From the NCBI RefSeq assembly GCF_000739775.1, contig NZ_BBJH01000051.1, positions 1 to 64,000 on the forward strand: a stretch of 64,000 nucleotides of DNA. Direction: 5' to 3'. The stretch's first letter is position 1. Each line of letters begins with the position of its first letter. The translations under genes and the position numbers were made by a program. The notes under the pieces were generated by a model that did no database searches, was not told the origin of the DNA, and saw only the letters and a list, made by a program, of their open reading frames with translations. Of this stretch, positions 33,141 through 40,246 are shown one piece after another. This DNA comes from Paraburkholderia heleia NBRC 101817. GTDB taxonomy: Bacteria > Pseudomonadota > Gammaproteobacteria > Burkholderiales > Burkholderiaceae.

Positions 33141-34304
33141 TTACGATTGCGCGACGCGGCGGCGCACATAGTGATTGAAGAGCACGGCGATGAGCAGCAT
33201 CACGCCGAGGAACACGCGGAACCAGTCCGAGTCGATATTCGTATAAGTGATGCCGATCTGCACGACGCCGAAGATAAGCGCGCCGAATGCCGCGCCGATC
33301 ACGGAGCCATAGCCGCCCGTGAGCAGCGTGCCGCCGATCACCGCGGCAATGATCGCTTCGAACTCCTTCTGAAGACCGCGGTCGGCAGCGGCCGAACCGA
33401 TGTCGCACACTTGCAGCACGGCGAACAGGCACGAGCAGAACGCGGTGAGCATGAAGAGCGAGATCTTCACGCGTTTCACGGGCACGCCCACGTTCTTCGC
33501 GGCGTTGGAGTCGCCGCCCACGGCGAGAATCCAGTTGCCATAGCGCGTCTTCGCGAGCACGAATGCGCCGATTGCCACGAGCGCGAACCACCAGAGAATC
33601 ACCTTGGGCACGCCCGGCACGAGCGGCTGGCCGTTATCGAGCATCTTGCCGATGCCGACATGCGTGAGCGCCACGAACAGGCCCTTGAACGCCGTGCCGT
33701 GAAAGAGCAGGTTGGTCACGAAGTCGGCCTTGGCCACGTCGCCCACGCCCGAGACGATCGTGCGGTCGGCGAACATGATCGACAGCGCGAGCGTCAGGCC
33801 GCGCAGGATGAACAGAAACGCGAGCGTGACGATGAACGAAGGCAGCCGCGTGCGCATCACGAGGTAGCCATTGAGCGCGCCGAGCGCGGTGCAGCCCACG
33901 AACGCGAACAGGATGGAAAGCGCGATGGGCCAGTGGAAATACATCGTAGGGATCGCCACCATCATGCCGGCGAAGCCGATCATCGAGCCGATGGAGAGGT
34001 CGAACTCGCCCGCGATCATCAGCAGGCACGCGCCGACGCTCAGGATGCCGAGGTAAGCGGCGACCTGCGACCAGTTCATCACGCCGTCGAGATCGAACAT
34101 GCCCGAGCCGCCCGCGCCGATCGCGAAGACAGCAAAGACCAGCACGGTGCCGGAAATCGCGGCGAATTCGGGGCGGCCGAGCAGATGGCCGAACCACGAT
34201 TCGCGGCGCACGCGTTCGTCGCTGGCGCCTGGCTGCGGCGTGGGCGCGTCTTGTGCGCCGCTTTCCGGAGCGTGCGAGGGGAAGTGTTTGCCGGCTACAC
34301 CCAT
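33141..34304 (-). CDS. ABC transporter permease (sugar/inositol, FrcC/RbsC-like)
   Basis: A 387-residue inner-membrane permease of the BPD_transp_2 family. It has about ten helices after a 45-residue hydrophilic N-terminus, with the EAA-type loop SIGSMIGFAGMMVAI and the conserved LPSFIVTLAFLFILRGL and GGDSNAAKNVGVPVKRVK regions. It forms the membrane channel for the binding protein at 34542. The overall match is to fructose and ribose permeases; inositol is inferred from the operon. The ATG at 34304 follows a 237-bp gap from the binding-protein gene. Confidence 0.9.
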   Translation of the reverse strand: MGVAGKHFPSHAPESGAQDAPTPQPGASDERVRRESWFGHLLGRPEFAAISGTVLVFAVFAIGAGGSGMFDLDGVMNWSQVAAYLGILSVGACLLMIAGEFDLSIGSMIGFAGMMVAIPTMYFHWPIALSILFAFVGCTALGALNGYLVMRTRLPSFIVTLAFLFILRGLTLALSIMFADRTIVSGVGDVAKADFVTNLLFHGTAFKGLFVALTHVGIGKMLDNGQPLVPGVPKVILWWFALVAIGAFVLAKTRYGNWILAVGGDSNAAKNVGVPVKRVKISLFMLTAFCSCLFAVLQVCDIGSAAADRGLQKEFEAIIAAVIGGTLLTGGYGSVIGAAFGALIFGVVQIGITYTNIDSDWFRVFLGVMLLIAVLFNHYVRRRVAQS

Positions 34305-34359
34305 GATGTCTCCTGTATCGACCCGAGTTGGCGCTTGAGCGTCCTACCCGGATCCTATG

Positions 34360-34376
34360 CACGGCGATCGGCCGTG
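34360..34376 (-). other. short hairpin between the binding-protein and permease genes
   Basis: CACGGC (34360-34365) pairs with GCCGTG (34371-34376). It has no T run, so it is more likely an mRNA stability element that keeps the upstream binding-protein message abundant than a terminator. The surrounding 237-bp gap (34305-34541) has no gene. Confidence 0.3.
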
Positions 34377-34541
34377 TGAGGCGCATTCGCACCTGCGTTG
34401 GCTCAAATGCCCGAGCGCATTCCCCACAAGCGACGGCCTTGCAGTAGAAGCAACCCGGTGAATGGCGCGCGGCGGGGCTGGCGAGAGGCGATGGGCATCG
34501 GAAGATGCTGGCCGCCGCCGCGCGTGACTGACGAAAAATGC

Positions 34542-35603
34542 TTAGCGATACTGACCTGCGTACTTCACGACCTTGTCGAGGTTATCCTTGGTGATGAAGC
34601 CCGGACCCGAGCGGATATTCTTCGGCCCGTACGAGGGCTGCAGGCCGTAGGTTTCGAGGCGCTGCTTGAACTTCGGATTCGCTTCGAGGATCTGGCGGAT
34701 CTTCTGCGGGTCCGTGGTGTGCTCCTTCTTCACGATCGCGAGCACGGCCACGGGGATATAGCCCTGCAGGTACGGCTGCTGGTCGATCGCGAACTGGATC
34801 GTGCCCGCGCGGATCGCCTTGGCAATCTCATCGGAGAAGTCGAACGTGCAGAAGTAGATCTTGCCCGCGAGGCCCATCTGGTCGACAGCCTTGAGCGCGG
34901 CGGCCGCCGGCACCGGGCCGAGCGTGAGGATCGCGCCCGTGTTCGGATGGTTGCGCAGATACGCGCTCACCTTCGACTGGATTTCCGTCGGGTCCTGGCC
35001 GGAGTCGATCGTCGAGGTCTTGTAGTCCACGCCGAGCGCATCGGCAAAACCGCGGCAGCGTTCGAACGACACGGCGTTGGTCGCGAAGTGATTCACGCAC
35101 AGGAACGACTTCACGCCCGCGGCCTTGGCCTTTTCGCCGGCTGCGTGGCCCGCCACATATTCAGGTTGACCCACGTGCATGATCGCGCCGAGCTTCTCGC
35201 TCTGTTCTTCGGTGCCCGAGTTGATCGTCACGAGCGGGATTTTCTTTTGCGTGACCTTGCCGATGGAGCTCTTGAGCACGTCGTAGTCGGCGATGGTGAC
35301 GATCACGCCGTCGTAGTTGCGCGCGGCGGCCTGTTCGATCAGGCGCGACATGTCGGCGATATCGCCGTTGGGTGGATTGCGGTAGTCGGTCTCGACGTTC
35401 CAGTCTTCGTCGGCCTGCTTGATGGCGTTCTTGATCGTGTTCCACCACGAGTCGGAATCGGGCGCGTGGCTGATCAGCACGAAATGCGCATCGGCGGCTT
35501 GCGCCGTTTGGGCGCTAAGGACGCTCGCGCCGGTCAGCCCCGCTGCCAGCGCGAGCGCCGCGGCCAACCTTCGGAGCAGGGTCTTGCCCTTGCGTTGAGT
35601 CAT
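34542..35603 (-). CDS. sugar/inositol ABC transporter substrate-binding protein
   Basis: A 353-residue periplasmic protein of the ribose/galactose-binding class (Peripla_BP_4). It has a Sec signal with a hydrophobic core and cleavage near AQA-ADAHF (about residue 36). The mature start HFVLISHAPDSDSWWNTIKNAIKQA and the hinge-region QDPTEIQSKV are typical. It is the first gene of the leftward inositol operon, divergent from the RpiR regulator. The ATG at 35603 has a GGTGGAG site. Inositol as ligand is inferred from context. Confidence 0.9.
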   Translation of the reverse strand: MTQRKGKTLLRRLAAALALAAGLTGASVLSAQTAQAADAHFVLISHAPDSDSWWNTIKNAIKQADEDWNVETDYRNPPNGDIADMSRLIEQAAARNYDGVIVTIADYDVLKSSIGKVTQKKIPLVTINSGTEEQSEKLGAIMHVGQPEYVAGHAAGEKAKAAGVKSFLCVNHFATNAVSFERCRGFADALGVDYKTSTIDSGQDPTEIQSKVSAYLRNHPNTGAILTLGPVPAAAALKAVDQMGLAGKIYFCTFDFSDEIAKAIRAGTIQFAIDQQPYLQGYIPVAVLAIVKKEHTTDPQKIRQILEANPKFKQRLETYGLQPSYGPKNIRSGPGFITKDNLDKVVKYAGQYR

Positions 35604-35730
35604 TGTCTCCACCTTTCTCGGTCTGTCGTTCGTTCTTGGGGTGAATGCCGCAGCCGTGCTTTTGCGATGCCGCTTGTTACCTGCACCGGCTGCAGCGCTC
35701 ATCGACAAGATTAGGACATCGCCTCGCGAC

Positions 35731-35753
35731 TTGCAACGAAAATTTCATTGCAA
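35731..35753. promoter_or_regulatory. near-perfect palindrome in the inositol control region
   Basis: TTGCAACGAAA (35731-35741) and TTTCATTGCAA (35743-35753) are complementary at 10 of 11 positions around one base. It overlaps a possible leftward -35 box (TTGCAA). It could bind the RpiR regulator or a second factor. Confidence 0.45.
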
Positions 35754-35759
35754 ATAAAA

Positions 35760-35777
35760 ATGGAAAATCTGTTCCAT
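35760..35777. promoter_or_regulatory. IolR-type operator (ATGGAA-N6-TTCCAT)
   Basis: A perfect 6-bp inverted repeat around AATCTG contains GGAA-N6-TTCC, which I recall as the motif proposed for RpiR-family IolR in rhizobia. It lies between the two operons, overlaps the -35 region of the regulator's promoter, and is 18 bases upstream of its -10 box. Recognition by this regulator is inferred. Confidence 0.6.
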
Positions 35778-35794
35778 TCGTGTGACGCACTGCC

Positions 35795-35800
35795 TATAAT
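35795..35800 (+). promoter_or_regulatory. -10 box of the RpiR regulator / iolG operon
   Basis: A perfect TATAAT, with only a weak -35 match 17 bases upstream that lies inside the operator at 35760-35777. That arrangement is typical of autoregulation. Confidence 0.5.
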
Positions 35801-35878
35801 CGGCTCCGTCGGCATGCCGTGGAATCAAGGCCTGGTAAGGCTTTGCGGCAGTGCGGCAAGCAGCCGGGGAAAACGATC

Positions 35879-36769
35879 ATGGCGGATGACACAACCGACG
35901 CCGTAGCAGGCGTGGACGAATTGATGCAGCGCATTGCGCAGGACTACGAGACGCTGCCGCGTCAGCTGAAAAGCATCGCGACCTACATTGAGCAGCACCG
36001 CGCCAGCGTGATGATGGACCGCACGAGCGATATTGCCGCGAGCTGCGGCGTGCATCCTTCGGCGGTGGTGCGCTTTGCGCAGCGCTTCGGCTTCTCGGGC
36101 TTCTCCGACCTGCAGGCGGTGTTCCGTCAGGCCTACGCGGGGCAGGGCGCCTCGGCCACGAGCTATCAGCAGCGCATTCGCCAGTTGATCGACGCCAAGG
36201 AAGGCGAGGCGAGCCCGGACATGGGCGGCGCGGTGGCGCGCGAGTTCATCGGCGCGTGCCGCAGCGGGCTCGACGAACTCGAAGCGGGCCTCGACGGCGC
36301 GCAGTTCGACGAAGCCGTGAAGATGCTCGAGCACGCGGACAACATCTACGTGATCGGCGTGCGCCGCTCGTTTCCGGTGGCGAGCTACATCGTCTATGCC
36401 TTGCAGCACACGCGCAAGCGCGTGCACCTCGTCTCGGGGCTCGGCGGCATGTATCACGAACAGATTCGCGGCGTGAAGAAGGGCGACGTGGTGATCGCCA
36501 TCAGCTTCGCGCCCTATGGCAAGGAGACGCAGTACTGCCTGCGCGTGGCGCAGCAGCATCACGCCAGGACGCTCGTCATTACCGACAGCCAGCTCTCGCC
36601 GCTCGCGCGCCACGCGAACGCGCAACTTTATGTGAAGGAGGGGAGCGCGTTCGCGTTCCGCTCGCTCACCAGCACCTTCTGCCTGTGCCAGGCGCTCTTC
36701 ATTGCGCTTGCGTACCGGCTCGAACTCAACGTGGAAGAATCGACCGACACCGGAGGATACGATGACTAG
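35879..36769 (+). CDS. iolR: RpiR family transcriptional regulator, probable inositol regulator IolR
   Basis: A 296-residue regulator with an N-terminal HTH_6 domain (about 10-85: DYETLPRQLKSIATYIEQH and ASCGVHPSAVVRFAQRFGFSGFSDLQ) and a SIS sugar-phosphate-binding domain (about 130-265: NIYVIGVRRSFPVASYIVYAL, GDVVIAISFAPYG). It likely senses a phosphorylated inositol intermediate and releases the operators in the divergent region. The ATG at 35879 is chosen because a GGGGA site precedes it and it starts right before the HTH domain. Its stop overlaps the iolG start by 8 bp. The gene symbol is inferred from context. Confidence 0.85.
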   Translation: MADDTTDAVAGVDELMQRIAQDYETLPRQLKSIATYIEQHRASVMMDRTSDIAASCGVHPSAVVRFAQRFGFSGFSDLQAVFRQAYAGQGASATSYQQRIRQLIDAKEGEASPDMGGAVAREFIGACRSGLDELEAGLDGAQFDEAVKMLEHADNIYVIGVRRSFPVASYIVYALQHTRKRVHLVSGLGGMYHEQIRGVKKGDVVIAISFAPYGKETQYCLRVAQQHHARTLVITDSQLSPLARHANAQLYVKEGSAFAFRSLTSTFCLCQALFIALAYRLELNVEESTDTGGYDD

Positions 36770-37784
36770 TGCAGCAAGCGGCGCAGCGCAAACGCTGGAT
36801 GTGGCGGTATTCGGCGCGGGGCGCATTGGCCGCATTCATGCGGGCAATCTCGCGCGCCAGCCGGGCGTGCGTCTGAAGTACGTAGTCGATGTCAATCGCG
36901 AAGCCGCCGCCGCGCTTGCCGCCCAGCACGGCGCGCAGGTCGTGGACGTGGACGCCGCGTTCGGCGACGCCTCGATCGGCGCCACGGTGATCTGCTCGAG
37001 CACCGATACGCACGCCGAACTGATCCTGAAGTCGGCCGCGGCGGGCAAGCCTATCTTCTGCGAAAAGCCCGTCGACCTGACCATCGAGCGCGCTCGTGCC
37101 TGCGCGCAAGCCGTTCAGCGCGCGGGCGTCGTGGCCATGATCGGCTTCCAGCGCCGCTACGATCCGACCTTCGCCGCGCTGAAGACCCGCCTCGACGCAG
37201 GCGAGATCGGCACGCCGGAAATGCTGATCGTCACGAGCCGCGATCCGGGCGCGCCGCCGGTGGAGTACATCAGGCACTCGGGCGGCATCTTCAAGGACAT
37301 GCTGATCCACGACTTCGACATCTTCCGCTGGATCCTCGACGACGAGGCGTCGAGCGTGCATGCCACGGGCAGCTGCCTGTCCGATCCGGCGATTGCCGAG
37401 GCGGGCGACATCGACTCGGCGGCGGTGACGATCCGCACGAAGCGCGGGCGCCTTTGCCAGATCAACACGGCGCGGCGTGCGGCCTATGGCTACGACCAGC
37501 GCTTCGAAGTGCTCGGCAGCGAGGGCATGCTGCAGGCGGGCAACATGAAGCCGACCGAAGTCGTGGCGTGGTCGAAGACCGCTGTCGCGCAGGACGTGCC
37601 CGAGGCGTTCTTCCTCGAACGCTATCGCGCGGCCTATGCGCGCGAAATGGCGCACTTTCACGAAGCCGTGACGCAAGGCGTGCCGGTGCGCACGTCGGTC
37701 GCCGACGGCCTGAAGGCGCTGGAGCTGGCCGAAGCCGCCTCGCTGTCGTGGCGCGAGGGCCGGGTGGTGACGCTGGGTGACTGA
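36762..37784 (+). CDS. iolG: inositol 2-dehydrogenase (IolG)
   Basis: A 340-residue Gfo/Idh/MocA oxidoreductase. The NAD-binding motif is GAGRIGRIHAGNLA, the catalytic Lys lies in CEKPVDLT, and the substrate-domain motif is HSGGIFKDMLIHDFDIFRWI (the usual GGxxxDxxxHDxD). It oxidises myo-inositol to 2-keto-myo-inositol, the first pathway step. The ATG at 36762 has a GGAGG site and overlaps the regulator's stop, so its expression tracks the regulator's. It is the standard size and lies in the same operon as the next dehydrogenase. Confidence 0.92.
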   Translation: MTSAASGAAQTLDVAVFGAGRIGRIHAGNLARQPGVRLKYVVDVNREAAAALAAQHGAQVVDVDAAFGDASIGATVICSSTDTHAELILKSAAAGKPIFCEKPVDLTIERARACAQAVQRAGVVAMIGFQRRYDPTFAALKTRLDAGEIGTPEMLIVTSRDPGAPPVEYIRHSGGIFKDMLIHDFDIFRWILDDEASSVHATGSCLSDPAIAEAGDIDSAAVTIRTKRGRLCQINTARRAAYGYDQRFEVLGSEGMLQAGNMKPTEVVAWSKTAVAQDVPEAFFLERYRAAYAREMAHFHEAVTQGVPVRTSVADGLKALELAEAASLSWREGRVVTLGD

Positions 37785-37809
37785 AACGGATCAGGCGAGG
37801 AGAGCAAGG

Positions 37810-38877
37810 ATGCAGGCAATCGATCGTGCCCGGCCGTTGCGTGTGGGCGTAGCGGGACTGGGGAGGCTGGGGCGGCGGCATGCGCAGAACCTCGCGTATC
37901 GCGTGCCGGGTGCAACGCTCGCGGCCGCGTGCAGTCCGCTCGAAGCGGATCTCGCGTGGGCGCGCGAGGCGCTGCCGGCGGCGCGGCTGTACGGCGAGTA
38001 CGCCGACCTGCTGGCCGATCAAGCGGTCGACGCGGTGTGGCTCGTCACGCCTTCGGCATTGCACGCCCAGCAGATCGTCCAGGCGCTCGAAGCGGGCAAG
38101 CACGTGTTCTGCGAAAAGCCGCTCTCGCTCGACGTGGCCGAGTGCGAGCGGGTGGTGGACGTGTCGCGCCGCCATGCCGACCGGCAGGTCACCATCGGCT
38201 TCATGCGCCGCTTCGATCCAGGCTATCAGGATGCCTACGCAAAAGTGCAGGCGGGCTCGATCGGCAGGCCGTTTCTGGTGCGCTCGCAGACCTGCGATCT
38301 CAATGATCCAGAAGGTTTTTTCGTGCGCTTCGCGCCGACTTCGGGCGGCATTTTTCTCGACTGCACGGTCCACGACATCGACGTGGCGCGCTGGCTGCTC
38401 GGCAAGCCGAGCGCCACGCGCGTTTATGCCGCGGGGGCGATCGCGCTGCACGAAGGCCTGCGCGCATCGGGCGACGTGGACAACGGCGTGGCGATCTGCG
38501 AGTTCGAGGGTGGCCGCCTCGCGATGTTTTACGCCTCGCGCACGATGGCGCACGGCAACGACACGTCGAGCGAAGTGATCGGCACGGCGGGGGCACTGGC
38601 GATCGGCCGCATTCCGCGCGCGAATCGCGTCGATGTCTACGACTCGACGGGTGTGCGCAGCGTTTGCACGCCCACGTTCTTCGACCGTTTCGAAGAGGCG
38701 TTCCTGATCGAAGCGCAGGCGTTCGTCGCGGAAGTGGCTGGGCGCAAGGCAGGTGACGCGCAGAATGGAAGCCTCGGCGCGACGCTCGAAGACGCGCTGG
38801 AGGCCACGCGCATCGGCCAGGCGCTGCGCGAATCGCTGCACACGGGGGCGGCGGTCACGCTGCAAGCAGGCGCGTGA
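37810..38877 (+). CDS. Gfo/Idh/MocA family oxidoreductase (second inositol-type dehydrogenase)
   Basis: A 355-residue paralogue of IolG: NAD-binding GLGRLGRRHAQNLA, catalytic Lys region CEKPLSLD, and SGGIFLDCTVHDIDVARWLL. The ATG at 37810 with a GAGGAGAG site is preferred; a GTG at 37777 overlaps iolG and lacks a good site. Sequence identity to IolG looks modest. Its place in the operon suggests an enzyme for another inositol stereoisomer (scyllo- or D-chiro-) or for the epimerisation route; this is an inference. It is followed by a 100-bp gap before the TusA-like gene. Confidence 0.85.
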   Translation: MQAIDRARPLRVGVAGLGRLGRRHAQNLAYRVPGATLAAACSPLEADLAWAREALPAARLYGEYADLLADQAVDAVWLVTPSALHAQQIVQALEAGKHVFCEKPLSLDVAECERVVDVSRRHADRQVTIGFMRRFDPGYQDAYAKVQAGSIGRPFLVRSQTCDLNDPEGFFVRFAPTSGGIFLDCTVHDIDVARWLLGKPSATRVYAAGAIALHEGLRASGDVDNGVAICEFEGGRLAMFYASRTMAHGNDTSSEVIGTAGALAIGRIPRANRVDVYDSTGVRSVCTPTFFDRFEEAFLIEAQAFVAEVAGRKAGDAQNGSLGATLEDALEATRIGQALRESLHTGAAVTLQAGA

Positions 38878-38977
38878 CCGGGACGCAAGCGGCGGCGGGC
38901 GTGGCTGCGGTAAAATCGATGCCATTGCCAGCGCCGTCTCACGCCGCGACGGTGCGCCACCGAAGGATCCAACCCCG

Positions 38978-39211
38978 ATGCAGATTCAGGTTCACAAGGA
39001 AGTGGATGCGCGCGGGCTGAACTGCCCGCTGCCGATCCTGCGCGCCAAGAAGGCGCTCGCCGACATGGAAAGCGGCCAGATCCTCAAGGTCCTCGCGACC
39101 GATCCCGGCTCGCAGCGCGATTTCGCCGCCTTCGCGAGGCAAACCGGCAACGAGATCGTGGAAAGCTCGAAGCAGGAAGAGACGTTCGTGTTTCTGATGC
39201 GCCGGCGCTAA
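38978..39211 (+). CDS. TusA-like sulfurtransferase
   Basis: A 77-residue protein of the TusA/SirA family. The CPxP motif (RGLNCPLPILRAKKAL) supplies the sulfur-accepting Cys, followed by KVLATDPGSQRDFAAFARQTG and the C-terminal beta strand FLMRRR. TusA relays persulfide sulfur in tRNA thiolation or other sulfur transfer. The ATG at 38978 fits the usual size. It has its own terminator and is not clearly linked to the inositol genes; a small gap of 100 bp separates them. Confidence 0.88.
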   Translation: MQIQVHKEVDARGLNCPLPILRAKKALADMESGQILKVLATDPGSQRDFAAFARQTGNEIVESSKQEETFVFLMRRR

Positions 39212-39226
39212 GCGCATCGGAAGAAA

Positions 39227-39252
39227 AAAATGGCCCGCATGCGGGCCATTTT
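39227..39252. terminator. bidirectional terminator between the TusA-like gene and galU
   Basis: AAAATGGCCCGCA (39227-39239) and TGCGGGCCATTTT (39240-39252) form a perfect 13-bp inverted repeat with A and T runs. It can serve both converging genes. Confidence 0.85.
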
Positions 39253-39285
39253 CATTTGCGCCGGGCCGGTCCTGGCCGGGGGCGT

Positions 39286-40167
39286 TTAGCCTTCCAGCAC
39301 CGGCTTGCGCGTACGCAGATATTCTTCGAAATCCGCGCCGACTTCCGGGTGACGCAGCGCGAACTCCACCGTCGCCTTGAGGTAGCCGAGCTTGCTGCCG
39401 CAGTCGAAGCGCGTGCCGTGGTACTTGTAGGCGAGCACCTGCTCGTCGGCGAGCAGCGACTGGATCGCGTCGGTGAGCTGCAGCTCGCCGCCCGCGCCCG
39501 GCTTGATCGACTTCAGATGCTCGAAAATGCGCGGCTTGAGCACGTAGCGGCCGACTACGCCGAGGTTCGACGGCGCGACTTCCGGCGCCGGCTTCTCGAC
39601 GATGCCCGAGAGCTTGACGATCGAGTCTTCCCACTCCTTGCCGTCGACAATGCCGTACGAGCGCGTTTCCGAGGGCGGAATCTCTTCCACGCCGAGCACC
39701 GAGCTATGGTAGTGATCGAACACCTCGACCATCTGCTGCATGACGGGCGGCGTGCCGTAGAGCAGGTCGTCCGCGAGGATCACGGCGAACGGGTTGTCGC
39801 CCACGAGCTTTTCCGCGCACAGCACGGCGTGGCCCAGGCCGAGCGCCTCGGGCTGGCGCACGTAGAAGCAGTCGACGTTGTTCGGTTTGATGTTGCGCAC
39901 CAGTTCGAGCAGCTTGGCTTTGCCGCGCGCTTCGAGTTCGGCCTCGATCTCGTACGACTTGTCGAAATGGTCCTCGATCGCGCGCTTGCTGCGGCCGGTT
40001 ACGAAGATCATTTCCGTGATGCCCGCAGCCACGGCTTCTTCGACCGCGTACTGGATGAGCGGCTTGTCGACCACGGGCAGCATTTCCTTCGGGCTGGCTT
40101 TCGTGGCCGGGAGGAAGCGCGTGCCGAGGCCCGCTACCGGGAATACCGCTTTTGTCACTTTCAGCAT
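39286..40167 (-). CDS. galU: UTP-glucose-1-phosphate uridylyltransferase
   Basis: A 293-residue nucleotidyltransferase that makes UDP-glucose for surface polysaccharides and osmoprotectants. The N-terminal nucleotide-binding motif is PVAGLGTRFLPATKASPKEMLPV, with DDLLYG as the metal/substrate region, IVEKPAPE and the C-terminal KATVEFALRHPE. The ATG at 40167 gives the standard length. valS lies 79 bases upstream on the same strand, with a hairpin between them. Confidence 0.95.
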   Translation of the reverse strand: MLKVTKAVFPVAGLGTRFLPATKASPKEMLPVVDKPLIQYAVEEAVAAGITEMIFVTGRSKRAIEDHFDKSYEIEAELEARGKAKLLELVRNIKPNNVDCFYVRQPEALGLGHAVLCAEKLVGDNPFAVILADDLLYGTPPVMQQMVEVFDHYHSSVLGVEEIPPSETRSYGIVDGKEWEDSIVKLSGIVEKPAPEVAPSNLGVVGRYVLKPRIFEHLKSIKPGAGGELQLTDAIQSLLADEQVLAYKYHGTRFDCGSKLGYLKATVEFALRHPEVGADFEEYLRTRKPVLEG

Positions 40168-40192
40168 GTCTTTAGTCCCTGTCCTGGTGCTC

Positions 40193-40220
40193 GTGTGACG
40201 CCGCGGGTGCGGCATCACAC
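40193..40220 (-). other. 11/12-bp hairpin in the valS-galU gap
   Basis: GTGTGACGCCGC (40193-40204) pairs with GCGGCATCACAC (40209-40220), one mismatch, 4-nt loop. There is no T run on the minus strand, so it is not a strong terminator for valS. It sits in the galU leader, 26 bases from the ATG, and may affect galU translation or mark a processing site. Confidence 0.4.
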
Positions 40221-40246
40221 GTGACAGCCTTTGGCCGATATGGCGC

